Shown here in pieces: positions 7,175 to 14,605 of a DNA stretch of 14,674 bases. Position 1 is the first letter of the stretch, and each line of letters begins with the position of its first letter. Source of the stretch: Candidatus Krumholzibacteriota bacterium (GTDB taxonomy: Bacteria; Krumholzibacteriota; Krumholzibacteriia; Krumholzibacteriales; Krumholzibacteriaceae); the NCBI GenBank assembly GCA_030630165.1, contig DAOVNN010000026.1:1-14674 (forward strand). The letters are read 5' to 3'. The notes under the pieces were generated by a model, which saw only the letters and a list, made by a program, of their open reading frames with translations, ran no database searches and was not told the origin of the DNA. Both the position numbers and the translations under genes were made by a program.

Positions 7175-9098
7175 TTGATCGACGCCTCCTTTTCGAGACC
7201 GGGCCGCCGTCGAGGCCGTCGAGTATTTCCATCAGCCGCCGCTTCCGGCCGTGCTCTTTTCGCAGTCCCTCGATGTACAGATTCCATTCCGCCTGCTTTT
7301 TCTCACGGACCATGATTTTTTGCGCTTTTTGCAGGTATATGGCCGCCTCCCGGTATGCGCTGGGCTTGATCTCACTAATAAACCGCTCGGCTAAGTTTTT
7401 CCATATCGCTATCGCACGATCCGGCGCATGGGTCTGGATCGCCGTGGCGATTTCATCTTCATCGATGTCGTGCCACCCGAACCGTTTCTTTGGAAGGGTG
7501 TCGTACCAGCGCAGCACCTGGTCGGGCTTTTTCTCCAGGATGCCGATGTCTATGAGTTCATAGTACATGGGAAATTTCCTGTCCCGAAAGGCCCCGGGCG
7601 CATCGAGACCGGATTCGGGAAGAGGCCAGCTATTCTGCTCCCAGGGCAGTTTGCCGCTTTCCAGGTAAGCGAGGATACATCCGCGGACTTTCGGCCATGC
7701 CTTGATCTTCTCCGCGGCCTTCTTACAGTCAGTGAATATTTCCAGGTAGGGATCTCGTACAAATTTTTCGGCCTGCATGGCCGCCACGACGGGCCAGTTC
7801 CTCTGGCGTGTGCGGATCTCCCTCATTCTATTACGCAGGTTCGCCGCGATACCGGGCCAATCCTTCTCGGTTGCCTGAACGCCTTCATTGATCCAGCGCT
7901 CGGCTTCCTCCCGGCGGCGTGACGCCATCAGCAGTTTGACGAGGCGTTCGTAGGACCCTGTCTTTCGAGCTTCCGCCTCGCAAAGCGGAATGATCTCGTC
8001 CTTTCTGTCCGCCCGCTCGAGGGCGTGGATGGCCCAGTTGCTGAGCCGGTCCCTGGCGTAGCTTCGGCTGAAGTCGTCTGCGATGTTGACGCCTTTCGAT
8101 CCGCTCAGCCTTTTCAGCAGCCGGTCCGCCAGCGAGTTCCAGGCCGCCCTGGAGTGTTTTCTGTTCAGGTAGTCGAAAAAGTCCGTAAATATATCGAAAT
8201 CATCCTTGAGCACGACATCCACGGCCCAGGACAGCTTGTCGGCGGGATTCATGGAAGACTGATCCAGCGCCTTCACTACCACAGGCATGCAGCATGCGAT
8301 TTCCATCGCGGTTTCGCCTTCATCATGGCTCATTTCCACCTGATCCGTGCCGGCCTTCATCAACTCCTCGCCGAGGCCGAGCGTCTCGTCGGCGTATCCG
8401 GCCTTGAGCAGAGTTTCCAGCCCTGTGCGGATGTCGGAATAGTCCGGCGTGTAACCCCCGCCATGCCAGTGATCCTGCCAGCCGGGCTCTTCACCGATAT
8501 CCCGGATCTCCAGGCGCAGGCGCATGACCATGGATCTTACGTCTCCCGATGCGATCCGCCGCCGTTCGACCAGTTCCCGCGCCGCTTCAGGGTTTTTTCC
8601 CGCGATTTCATGGATCAACTCGACGAGCTGAGCCTTTGTCATGCCCTTGATCAACTCGTCAATTTCGATCCTGTCATCCTCGGACAGGAAGGTGTCATCA
8701 TCGTCATCTTCATCGTCCGGTTCATCATGCAGGTCTTCGGATTCAAAAAGTTCCAGTCGTTCGTCGTCCTTCTTCGCTTTGGGAACGCGCATTTTGTTTT
8801 CGATCCGCTCCATATATTCGATCACGACGGCCACCCCGTGCTTGCAGTCTTCTTCGTAAGGGCAGGTGCATATCGATTCCGGAAGACAGCCCTCATCAAT
8901 GGCGACCATGGTTGCGTATCGATCCGAACCGTCCACCCAGGCGATCAGGCCGCCATCATCCGTTATTGCAAGGCTTGAAACCCGGCCCAGCTGCTGGTAG
9001 CTCCGGCCCCGGCCAACGATGCGGCTCCCCGCCCATTGGTTGAGATCCTTCCGAGTCAGGGCGGCATAACGATCCGCCGGCGTTTTTTTCCCTTGCAT
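7152..9098 (-). CDS. SWIM zinc-finger protein with helical-repeat C-terminus
   Basis: This is a 648-residue protein. Near the N-terminus the pattern C-x-C-x5-C-x-H (C77, C79, C85, H87 from the ATG at 9098) is a SWIM zinc finger, a module that binds DNA or proteins. A highly acidic linker follows (about 119-142, nearly all Asp and Glu). The rest (about 145-630) is helical and reads as a long TPR-like or alpha-solenoid repeat region. The end is very basic (KRRRR, KTRK). I chose ATG 9098 over GTG 9104 because AGGA lies eight bases before the ATG but only two before the GTG. It belongs to the COG4715-like SWIM group, whose role is not established. It overlaps the gene at 5957-7174, and the xre gene of the vapBC cluster ends 79 bases upstream, so read-through is possible. 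The SWIM call is firm; the function is unknown. Confidence 0.85.
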   Translation of the reverse strand: MQGKKTPADRYAALTRKDLNQWAGSRIVGRGRSYQQLGRVSSLAITDDGGLIAWVDGSDRYATMVAIDEGCLPESICTCPYEEDCKHGVAVVIEYMERIENKMRVPKAKKDDERLELFESEDLHDEPDDEDDDDDTFLSEDDRIEIDELIKGMTKAQLVELIHEIAGKNPEAARELVERRRIASGDVRSMVMRLRLEIRDIGEEPGWQDHWHGGGYTPDYSDIRTGLETLLKAGYADETLGLGEELMKAGTDQVEMSHDEGETAMEIACCMPVVVKALDQSSMNPADKLSWAVDVVLKDDFDIFTDFFDYLNRKHSRAAWNSLADRLLKRLSGSKGVNIADDFSRSYARDRLSNWAIHALERADRKDEIIPLCEAEARKTGSYERLVKLLMASRRREEAERWINEGVQATEKDWPGIAANLRNRMREIRTRQRNWPVVAAMQAEKFVRDPYLEIFTDCKKAAEKIKAWPKVRGCILAYLESGKLPWEQNSWPLPESGLDAPGAFRDRKFPMYYELIDIGILEKKPDQVLRWYDTLPKKRFGWHDIDEDEIATAIQTHAPDRAIAIWKNLAERFISEIKPSAYREAAIYLQKAQKIMVREKKQAEWNLYIEGLRKEHGRKRRLMEILDGLDGGPVSKRRRRSSGKTRKA

Positions 9099-9150
9099 AT
9101 GCACTGTCCTGTCTAAGTCGTCTTGAAATATTCAGAAGAACAGATATAAC

Positions 9151-9170
9151 GTGCTGTATTCTGTGCTGTA
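9151..9170. repeat. Direct repeat upstream of the SWIM gene
   Basis: GTGCTGTA occurs at 9151-9158 and again at 9163-9170, twelve bases apart. It lies in the 79-base gap between the third toxin-antitoxin-cluster gene and the SWIM gene. I could not place a convincing promoter there. The repeat could be a regulator site. Confidence 0.35.
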
Positions 9171-9177
9171 ATGCAAA

Positions 9178-9627
9178 TCAGGTTCGCCGCTTTCTGCTTT
9201 TCCGGCGTTCAGGCGCAGGCGAGCCGAGTCCGGCAAGTTCAGCAAGCTCACGGTTTGCTTTCCGCCATCTGGCCACCCAACTCTCGATTCCAAGAAAACG
9301 AAAGTATTTTTGCGCCATCGCAGGTTCAAATGTTCTCAGTTCGCCGCATTCGATCGCCCTGAGCCTGTACTGGGTTATCTTCAGCTGTACAGACACGTCC
9401 TTAAGGCTCAAGCCCCGCTTCTCGCGCTCACGTTCACAGCGGGTTCGAAGTGAAGACCACCGGACGATCCTTTCTATTGATTGAGTCTCGAAATATGGAT
9501 TATCTCCAAAGGAGTCCTCAAGCAGTTCGAGCGTCATTTTCGTAATAAAAGCAACTTCTTCGTCTTTTAACATGCTCTTTTTTCTGCGAAGCTTTTTCAA
9601 TACTGCCTGAATGTCATTCTTGTCCAT
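9178..9627 (-). CDS. XRE-like helix-turn-helix protein, third gene of the vapBC cluster
   Basis: This is a 149-residue DNA-binding protein. The HTH is at about 59-112 ('LRTRCEREREKRGLSLKDVS', then 'KITQYRLRAIECGELRTF'), an XRE-type fold with an atypical recognition helix. A charged helical region (1-40) precedes it and a very basic tail (RRKSRKRRT) follows. I chose ATG 9627 because GGAG precedes it by four bases and it starts ten bases after the vapC stop. The longer frame back to 9738 would overlap vapC by about 100 bases. Being third in the operon, it may regulate the operon or act as an accessory part of the toxin-antitoxin system. It is not a usual partner of vapBC. HTH confidence is good; the role is inferred. 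Confidence 0.75.
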   Translation of the reverse strand: MDKNDIQAVLKKLRRKKSMLKDEEVAFITKMTLELLEDSFGDNPYFETQSIERIVRWSSLRTRCEREREKRGLSLKDVSVQLKITQYRLRAIECGELRTFEPAMAQKYFRFLGIESWVARWRKANRELAELAGLGSPAPERRKSRKRRT

Positions 9628-9637
9628 TTCACTCCAA

Positions 9638-10054
9638 TCAACCCTTCCTCGGTCTGTGAAGTTCCAGTTCAAGGTGCTTTGAGTAATTTGTGAAGTCTTT
9701 GTCCGTTGTAAAGACGGCAGCCGAATGCCGTATCGCAACAGCGCATATCAGGAAATCAACATGGGATCCTTGAATCCCTTTCTTGCGGCATGTGTTATAG
9801 ACCCGCGCCGCCTCTTCGTAATCAGCCTGAACGATCTGCAGGTCGTCAAATGCAGCAAGGTGCCGCCTTACTACCTCGAATTTCGCCGGATCTGGAATAC
9901 CGGAAAGTACCTCCTGGCGAACCGGACCGATAAGAACCGCACGAAGTTCTTTAACAAGCTCGGACAGTTCGTCGACCAGAACCTGTTCTTTCGGCCCGGG
10001 ATGCTTTCGACGGAGCGCAAGTGACCAGATCGTCGTATCCACAAGGATTTTCAC
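9638..10054 (-). CDS. vapC: VapC-type PIN-domain ribonuclease toxin
   Basis: This is a 138-residue PIN protein of normal VapC length. The four acidic residues of the metal site are in place: D6 ('ILVDTTIW'), E48 ('VRQEVLSG'), D100 ('SHVDFLICAVA') and D118 ('FTTDKDF'). VapC toxins cut RNA (tRNA or rRNA) and stop translation when freed from VapB. The GTG start overlaps the vapB stop by four bases (GTGA), the classic coupling of antitoxin and toxin. The gene looks intact, so the system is probably active. The family call is sequence-based; the RNA target cannot be told from here. Confidence 0.93.
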   Translation of the reverse strand: MKILVDTTIWSLALRRKHPGPKEQVLVDELSELVKELRAVLIGPVRQEVLSGIPDPAKFEVVRRHLAAFDDLQIVQADYEEAARVYNTCRKKGIQGSHVDFLICAVAIRHSAAVFTTDKDFTNYSKHLELELHRPRKG

Positions 10055-10251
10055 AACCTTGTCCGCCCCTTCTTGTGGTCGTATTTCGGATCGAACTCTA
10101 CGGAGCCGAACAGCTTCAGTATTTTCTTCTGCCTGCGACGTTGAATAAATTCACGCAACGCTTCATTGACCGTGGCCTTCTTCGTCTTGAGACCCCCGGC
10201 CTTCAGCGCATCCACAAGCAACTTTTCATCAATAGCAAGATTGGTCGCCAT
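10051..10251 (-). CDS. vapB: VapB-type antitoxin
   Basis: This is a 66-residue antitoxin. The N-terminal part ('TNLAIDEKLLVDALKAGGLKT' region, residues 3-23, then 'KKATVNEALREFIQRRRQ') is typical of the VapB type with a small DNA-binding fold. The C-terminal ~25 residues ('LFGSVEFDPKYDHKKGRTRL') are the part that would wrap around VapC. AGGAGGG lies about eight bases before the ATG. It is the first gene of vapB-vapC-xre. VapB-VapC complexes usually repress their own promoter, which fits the palindrome just upstream. Confidence 0.92.
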   Translation of the reverse strand: MATNLAIDEKLLVDALKAGGLKTKKATVNEALREFIQRRRQKKILKLFGSVEFDPKYDHKKGRTRL

Positions 10252-10278
10252 AATTCTGCCCTCCTGTCACACATAGCA

Positions 10279-10303
10279 TTACACATACGCTTGTGTAAGT
10301 CAA
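10279..10303 (-). promoter_or_regulatory. Likely vapB promoter -35 and VapB/VapC operator palindrome
   Basis: On the minus strand TTGACT (10303-10298) is a good -35. It runs into an inverted repeat with exact 7-bp arms, TTACACA and TGTGTAA, across 10279-10298. No good -10 is found at normal spacing. The palindrome would lie over the spacer, where self-repression by the antitoxin-toxin complex is expected. The operator role is inferred from position and symmetry. Confidence 0.5.
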
Positions 10304-10345
10304 GTGTCTTATTTTAAGGCTGCCAACCACAGAGAGAGATGATTT

Positions 10346-10816
10346 TCACTTCTGAAGCATACCTTCGGGCATCTTGACCGCCACTACGCGTCCCTTCGCG
10401 CAGATCTTGCCGTTGGCCGACAGCGTCTCGCTCACCACGACCTTTTTGCCCGATACTTCCTCGATCCTGCCGCGGATCTCGAGAGGCACACCCATCGGTG
10501 TCGGTCGAAGATAATCGACATGCAGCGAGGCGGTCACGTATCGCAAGGGAGGCTCAGAGGACATATCTCGCCCCTCCTCGCGATACCCCGCAGCCGCCGC
10601 TGTACCGGTCCCGTGGCAGTCGATCAGCGAGGCGATCAGCCCGCCGTACACGTACCCGGGAATCGCCGTGTGATACGGCTTCGGTTCGAATATGGCGACC
10701 GTCTCGTCACCGTCCCAGTAGCTCTTGATCTGGTGCCCCTTCTCGTTGAGCTTCCCGCATCCGAAGCAGTGGCTCACATCATCGGGGTAATAATCCTGAA
10801 ATGCCTTCTCGGTCAT
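10346..10816 (-). CDS. PaaI-like hotdog-fold thioesterase
   Basis: This is a 156-residue hotdog-fold protein of the PaaI/YbgC-like acyl-CoA thioesterase group. 'CFGCGKLN' (17-24) is the typical opening of one such branch. 'GYVYGGLIASLIDCHGTGTAA' region (54-74) is the hotdog helix with a likely catalytic Asp, D66. 'ASLHVDYLRPTPMG' (96-109) is the characteristic following strand. It is expected to hydrolyse a thioester, with the acyl group unknown. I chose ATG 10816 because AGGAGG lies nine bases before it; a longer frame back to 10894 has no such site. It precedes vapB by 94 bases on the same strand but probably belongs to a separate unit. The two cysteines in the opening motif and the cysteine beside D66 might bind metal, but this is speculation. 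Confidence 0.85.
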   Translation of the reverse strand: MTEKAFQDYYPDDVSHCFGCGKLNEKGHQIKSYWDGDETVAIFEPKPYHTAIPGYVYGGLIASLIDCHGTGTAAAAGYREEGRDMSSEPPLRYVTASLHVDYLRPTPMGVPLEIRGRIEEVSGKKVVVSETLSANGKICAKGRVVAVKMPEGMLQK

Positions 10817-10993
10817 ATAATGAAACCTCCTGAGAGGGAAATTAAGCCCTGCGGCCTGTTTCTGCAACCATTCGATAATGAGGCTACGGCACACATCCGG
10901 ACAAAGGTGATCCTCGCCTCGAATATCCTGGCCTGTAATTCATTATCCGCCCCTGCATCAATCCTTATGATATTGGTATATTATTGCTATCAC

Positions 10994-11102
10994 TATACTT
11001 GCATGCATCGGGAGTATCATGTACAATCAGTCCGCGGTTAATTGTAAAAACTCCCTGGAAAAATCATCTCCAGGCCGCAGTGTTTCTCAAGCGGCGAGGT
11101 AA
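10994..11102 (+). CDS. Possible small leader ORF (27 aa, 11019-11102) with a tentative promoter
   Basis: Between the thioesterase gene and the FG-GAP gene lies an ATG at 11019 preceded by GGGAG (11010-11014). It opens a 27-codon frame that ends in TAA at 11100-11102, three bases before the next gene's ATG. Its sequence has no hydrophobic segment or known motif. A TATACT box (10994-10999) upstream could be a -10, with no clear -35. The stop-start spacing would allow translational coupling to the lipoprotein gene. A CCTGGA/TCCAGG hairpin (11054-11074) lies inside the ORF. The evidence is limited to spacing and a binding site. Confidence 0.25.
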
Positions 11103-11105
11103 GTC

Positions 11106-13298
11106 ATGCATATCCCAGCCAGATCCCTTGCGATCGGTACGGTCCTCCTGTCATTGATTTTCTTAGTATCCTGCGGAAACGACGGCACCAGCCCCCGGCC
11201 ATCTCCCAATCCACAACCACAGGGACCCGGGAATCACCTTTTCTATGACGCATTCCCGTACGAGGTCGGCGACAATCCCCTTGCTGTAGCGTCGGGCGAC
11301 CTGAACGGCAACGGTTACCTGGACGTAGCTGTGGCAAATACCGGTTCCAACACCGTATCAATACTGTTCAACAAGGGTAACGGCACCTTTCAGCCAGCCG
11401 TCGATCATGGCACCGGATCCGAACCTTTTTCTGTGTGCGCGGCAGATATGGATGATGACGGTGATGTTGATCTCGTGACAGCGAACCGGACCTCCAATAC
11501 CGTTTCCGTACTGCTTAATTCCGGAGACGGCACGATTCAGGAGACGGCCCAGTACGGCACAGACGGGCATCCGGTGTCGGTGATCGCCGTCGACTTCGAC
11601 GGCGATGGCACGAACGACCTTGCCGTGGCGAATTTAGATTCATCCACCATATCAGTATTGATAAACAACGGGGACGGCACATTCAGGCAGGCGGTCAATT
11701 ATGATGTCGGCAATAATCCGTACTCTATCACTTTCGGCAACTTCGACGGCGACACACACATCGATCTCGCGACAGCCAACACCGAGGGCTTCGATCGCGC
11801 AGCATCGATACTCCCGGGAAATGGAGACGGAACATTCAAACCGGCCGTTTATGCCGCGGCCGACTGCGCCCCGACATCGGTCTCTTCGGGTGATTTTAAC
11901 GGCGATGGACTCGACGATCTGGCACTTGCGGGTTTCGGATACATCCATGTCGTGTTGAATAACGGCGACGGCACCTTTCAGCCGGCGGTTCCATACGGTC
12001 CATTCACGGGCGGAGGCACGAGCTGCGTGTTTTCCTGCGACCTGGATGGAGACGGCGCTGATGACCTGGCCATGGCGACCGGGAAAGGATTTATTCAAAA
12101 TGTCGAGGATGTCGCGATCCTGATCAACAACGGCGACGGCACCTTTGGCCCTGCGGCCGAGTATGAGGCGGGTGCCATGGGATGGTCGATATGCTGCGGC
12201 GACTTCGATGACGACGGCCACAGCGATCTTGCCATCACCAGCATTGAAGCCCCGGAGAATATCGTGATGCTGTTCAACAGGGGCGACGGCACCTTCCCTG
12301 TCATAGGTAAGTACGCTATAGGTAAATGGGCCGTCCATATCTGTGCCGACGACATGTGCGGAAACGGCAGCAACGATCTTGTGGCGATCGATCAAATGAA
12401 TGGGCTGGTCTGTGTCTTCCTGAACTATGGTGACGGCACATTCGCGCCGCAACTCACGACCAGGGGGAGTGGGTTACTGAGGTGTCTCGCTACGGGTGAT
12501 CTGGACGGCGACCAGATCAGCGACGTTGCGGTTGTCACACACAATAACGTGTCTTTCCTGTTGAACAACGGGGACGGATCGCTGCAGGCCCCGAGCATTC
12601 TCCTCGATAAAGGGGCGTTCGGTATTGTCACCTGCGATCTCGATGGAGATCTTGATAACGATCTGGCTTTCTCCATGGGCGACACGATGTGCGTAATGAT
12701 CGGAAATGGAAACGGCACATTTCATCCGCCCGTCAAATACGAAGCGGGCGGCTGCCTGCATCTGATCTCGAGCGACCTCGACGGAGACAATTACGTCGAT
12801 CTGGTCGCCTTCTCTGACAGCATCTCCATATTTCTCAACAATGGAGATGGGACCTTTACCCTCTCAGTTTCAGATGATGTGAATGGCTGGAATTATACTC
12901 TCGCCGCATGCGATCTGGACGGGGACGGTGACAACGATCTTACGTCAGAGAGGGGATGGATCTGGCTTAACAATGGAGACGGGACCTTTCAACCTCCTTT
13001 CAGCAAGGGATTTAATCCGCAGTATGCGGCCGTTTATTCCGGCGATCTTGACGGAGACGACGATTTCGACCTGGCGTATGTAAGCTACTATCCTGGCTAT
13101 ATTGACCGTAATTTCGTCTCGGTATACCTGAACAACGGAAATGCGATCTTCACGCCGGCGTACAACTATGGGCCGACCGGCCTGGAATCATGGAGCGGGT
13201 GCCTGAGCGACCTGGACGGCGACGGCGACGAGGACATGGCGGTCGTCAACGTCAGGTCCGGGTACGTCGCGGTGATGTTCAACACGACGATCCGCTGA
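11106..13298 (+). CDS. FG-GAP/VCBS repeat lipoprotein with 14 repeats
   Basis: This is a 730-residue predicted surface lipoprotein, with lipobox L20-V21-S22-C23 followed by a Pro/Gly/Asn-rich linker (about 24-45). I count 14 copies of a calcium-binding loop of the type D-x-D-G-D-G-x-x-D-L (the first near residue 65, the last near 706). There are 13 intervening 'NNGDGTF'-type strands, giving a repeat of about 48-52 residues. Copies 4, 8, 9 and 10 have degenerate loops. Such repeats form beta-propeller blades, and 14 would suit two seven-bladed propellers. These proteins usually bind sugars, proteins or metals at the surface, with no enzymatic motif here. GAGG seven bases before the ATG supports the start. 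The last copy lacks the closing strand and the protein ends right after it ('VAVMFNTTIR'). The architecture is clear; the ligand is unknown. Confidence 0.9.
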   Translation: MHIPARSLAIGTVLLSLIFLVSCGNDGTSPRPSPNPQPQGPGNHLFYDAFPYEVGDNPLAVASGDLNGNGYLDVAVANTGSNTVSILFNKGNGTFQPAVDHGTGSEPFSVCAADMDDDGDVDLVTANRTSNTVSVLLNSGDGTIQETAQYGTDGHPVSVIAVDFDGDGTNDLAVANLDSSTISVLINNGDGTFRQAVNYDVGNNPYSITFGNFDGDTHIDLATANTEGFDRAASILPGNGDGTFKPAVYAAADCAPTSVSSGDFNGDGLDDLALAGFGYIHVVLNNGDGTFQPAVPYGPFTGGGTSCVFSCDLDGDGADDLAMATGKGFIQNVEDVAILINNGDGTFGPAAEYEAGAMGWSICCGDFDDDGHSDLAITSIEAPENIVMLFNRGDGTFPVIGKYAIGKWAVHICADDMCGNGSNDLVAIDQMNGLVCVFLNYGDGTFAPQLTTRGSGLLRCLATGDLDGDQISDVAVVTHNNVSFLLNNGDGSLQAPSILLDKGAFGIVTCDLDGDLDNDLAFSMGDTMCVMIGNGNGTFHPPVKYEAGGCLHLISSDLDGDNYVDLVAFSDSISIFLNNGDGTFTLSVSDDVNGWNYTLAACDLDGDGDNDLTSERGWIWLNNGDGTFQPPFSKGFNPQYAAVYSGDLDGDDDFDLAYVSYYPGYIDRNFVSVYLNNGNAIFTPAYNYGPTGLESWSGCLSDLDGDGDEDMAVVNVRSGYVAVMFNTTIR

Positions 13299-13341
13299 GA
13301 GAAGAAAACATTCAGGGTCTCACGCAGAGGGGGTAAACGCC

Positions 13342-13395
13342 ATGCAGAGCGTTAAAATCCTTTTTATCGTTACAGTTATACTGATTATTCTGTGA
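13342..13395 (+). CDS. Possible 17-residue hydrophobic small protein
   Basis: An ATG preceded by GAGGGGG (13327-13333) opens a short frame of 17 codons, with a Gln-Ser start, one Lys and then a run of Ile, Leu, Val and Thr, ending in TGA. It resembles a single membrane segment, or the signal sequence of a decayed gene: the codons after the stop do not continue in frame for long. It lies between the FG-GAP gene and the terminator. The binding site and hydrophobicity are the only evidence. Confidence 0.3.
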   Translation: MQSVKILFIVTVILIIL

Positions 13396-13400
13396 GCAGG

Positions 13401-13427
13401 CTCAGTACTTTGAGTATGATTTTTTTT
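13401..13427 (+). terminator. Possible intrinsic terminator downstream of the FG-GAP gene
   Basis: A weak stem (CTCA 13401-13404 with TGAG 13411-13414, or GTACT with AGTAT) is followed by eight T (13420-13427). It lies about 100 bases after the stop codon. The U-tract is good but the stem is poor. Confidence 0.45.
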
Positions 13428-14535
13428 AATACCCCTTGTGCAGGAGCCAGGCCTTGAAGAATGGATTAACCAGCACGTACCGGTCTTTCCTTTTGTAGAT
13501 GATCTTCAGTTTCTCGAGCCGCGCAAGACCGCTCCTCACGGCATTCACGTGTACGGTTCCCGTGGATTCGAGGAACTCTCGTGAAAACGGCTTCTCGCCT
13601 CCCAGGCGAGCTAAAGAGGCGAGGATCCTGATCTGCAATTCCGTAATCTTCGCAAGGGCATTCCCATACCCTTTGATTTCTCTGGAAAAAATCAGCTCCA
13701 GCGCGGCCGGGATAAGCTCCGGAGTGATCTCATCTCCCGGCTCCGAACAATCCCAGAGCACGTTGCAGAACTGCTGAATATCTCCCGGGATATCTTCCGC
13801 GATCCCGTAGATCTTCGTCAGCATATCGTCGCTTATCCTCCGATTCCCGCTCGAGAATTTTGCCCTGATGAATCCGCCGAACGCATCATGCTCTATCGCT
13901 CCGACCTCCATAATGGACGCGGATTTGAAAAATGGGCTATCGGGATCGGAAAAGATTCCGTTCATCTCGTTGCGGATGCTTCCAGCGAAGATATAAACTA
14001 CCTTCTGCTGGAACTGGATCCTTCCACGCATGACCGCAAGCATCTGGGCAGAGTCCTCGAGGCTCAGAATATCCTGGAACTCATCGAAGACCACGACAAG
14101 GCCTTTGCCCTTGCCGGCCTCTTTGAACGCATCGAGAATCCCCTCGACGGTCTCCGGTCTTACCTTGACGGCGGCATCCAGCGAGAGGATCGGATTACCG
14201 GTTATCTGGTCGAATGAAAATGAAGGGCGTAAATGCACCAGCCCCCCGAGCACCCGGTCGAGGATCCCGGCCTTTCTGTCCAGGCCAATGAGGCCGCTTA
14301 AAAGACGCCTCACAACATCGTGGACTGACCTCGATTCCAGGAAGTCGACATAGATGATCTTTGAGTCCGTCCTGTCGGCCGTCTCATGGATCAGTGAGGT
14401 CTTTCCCGTGCGGCGCTCGCCCTGAACGAGCACATTCTGCCCGGAACGGATAAACTCCTCGAGCATCCTCGAAAGCCTCGGCCTGGGACAGAAGTCCCCA
14501 CTGCTCACCACCCGTCCGTATACGAAAGGATTCAC
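13426..14535 (-). CDS. Orphan ATPase_2-type AAA/STAND NTPase with winged-helix C-terminus
   Basis: This is a 369-residue ATP-binding protein of the 'ATPase_2' class (COG1672-like). The opening 'NPFVYGRVV...FCPR' is typical of the family. Walker A is GERRTGKTS (39-47), Walker B is 'VVVFDEF' (147-153), and 'YIFAGS' (181-186) with R188 forms the sensor strand. A winged-helix or HTH region follows at about 295-350 and the end is 'NPFFKAWLLHKGY'. The start is a GTG with GAGGAG five bases before it. The gene is solitary and reads away from the window edge. Members are common in accessory regions and often have no known role. The long promoter palindrome upstream suggests tight control. It differs from the DUF4143-type ATPase at 4724 (different Walker A context and no nuclease-like C-terminus), so the two are not recent duplicates. 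Confidence 0.88.
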   Translation of the reverse strand: MNPFVYGRVVSSGDFCPRPRLSRMLEEFIRSGQNVLVQGERRTGKTSLIHETADRTDSKIIYVDFLESRSVHDVVRRLLSGLIGLDRKAGILDRVLGGLVHLRPSFSFDQITGNPILSLDAAVKVRPETVEGILDAFKEAGKGKGLVVVFDEFQDILSLEDSAQMLAVMRGRIQFQQKVVYIFAGSIRNEMNGIFSDPDSPFFKSASIMEVGAIEHDAFGGFIRAKFSSGNRRISDDMLTKIYGIAEDIPGDIQQFCNVLWDCSEPGDEITPELIPAALELIFSREIKGYGNALAKITELQIRILASLARLGGEKPFSREFLESTGTVHVNAVRSGLARLEKLKIIYKRKDRYVLVNPFFKAWLLHKGY

Positions 14536-14552
14536 CGTATCTCCTCAAAATT

Positions 14553-14605
14553 ATCACCATTCGTTGTTACAATATTTATTGTAACAACATTTAGTGATAT
14601 GTCAA
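14553..14605 (-). promoter_or_regulatory. Strong promoter embedded in a long operator-like palindrome
   Basis: On the minus strand TTGACA (14605-14600), 16 bases and TACAAT (14583-14578) make a near-consensus promoter, with transcription expected from about 14571. The -10 lies in one arm of an exact inverted repeat, GTTGTTACAAT-N4-ATTGTAACAAC (14563-14588). Symmetry returns further out as ATCAC (14553-14557) and GTGAT (14594-14598), giving a 46-bp region centred between the halves. A repressor dimer or tetramer here would cover the -10 and start. The binding protein is not known. Confidence 0.7.

Noticed and set aside
6608..7315. Plus-strand frame of 235 codons across the SWIM/unknown gene junction
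   Set aside because: Low-complexity Pro/Arg/Gly translation typical of an antisense frame in GC-rich coding sequence.
8690..8730. CAT/TCATC-rich tract as a simple-sequence regulatory repeat
   Set aside because: It encodes the Asp/Glu-rich linker of the SWIM protein on the other strand.
8025..8978. Long plus-strand open frame (317 codons) opposite the SWIM gene
   Set aside because: Its composition mirrors the reverse complement of the acidic, helical SWIM protein; no start signal or recognisable domain.
11652..12452. Minus-strand frame of 266 codons inside the FG-GAP gene
   Set aside because: It is produced by the repeated NNGDGTF codons read in reverse; the plus-strand gene has a lipobox and clear repeats.
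11106..13298. The repeated DNA of the FG-GAP gene as a CRISPR or tandem-repeat element
   Set aside because: The period follows a ~50-residue protein repeat in frame, with divergent copies and no unique spacers.
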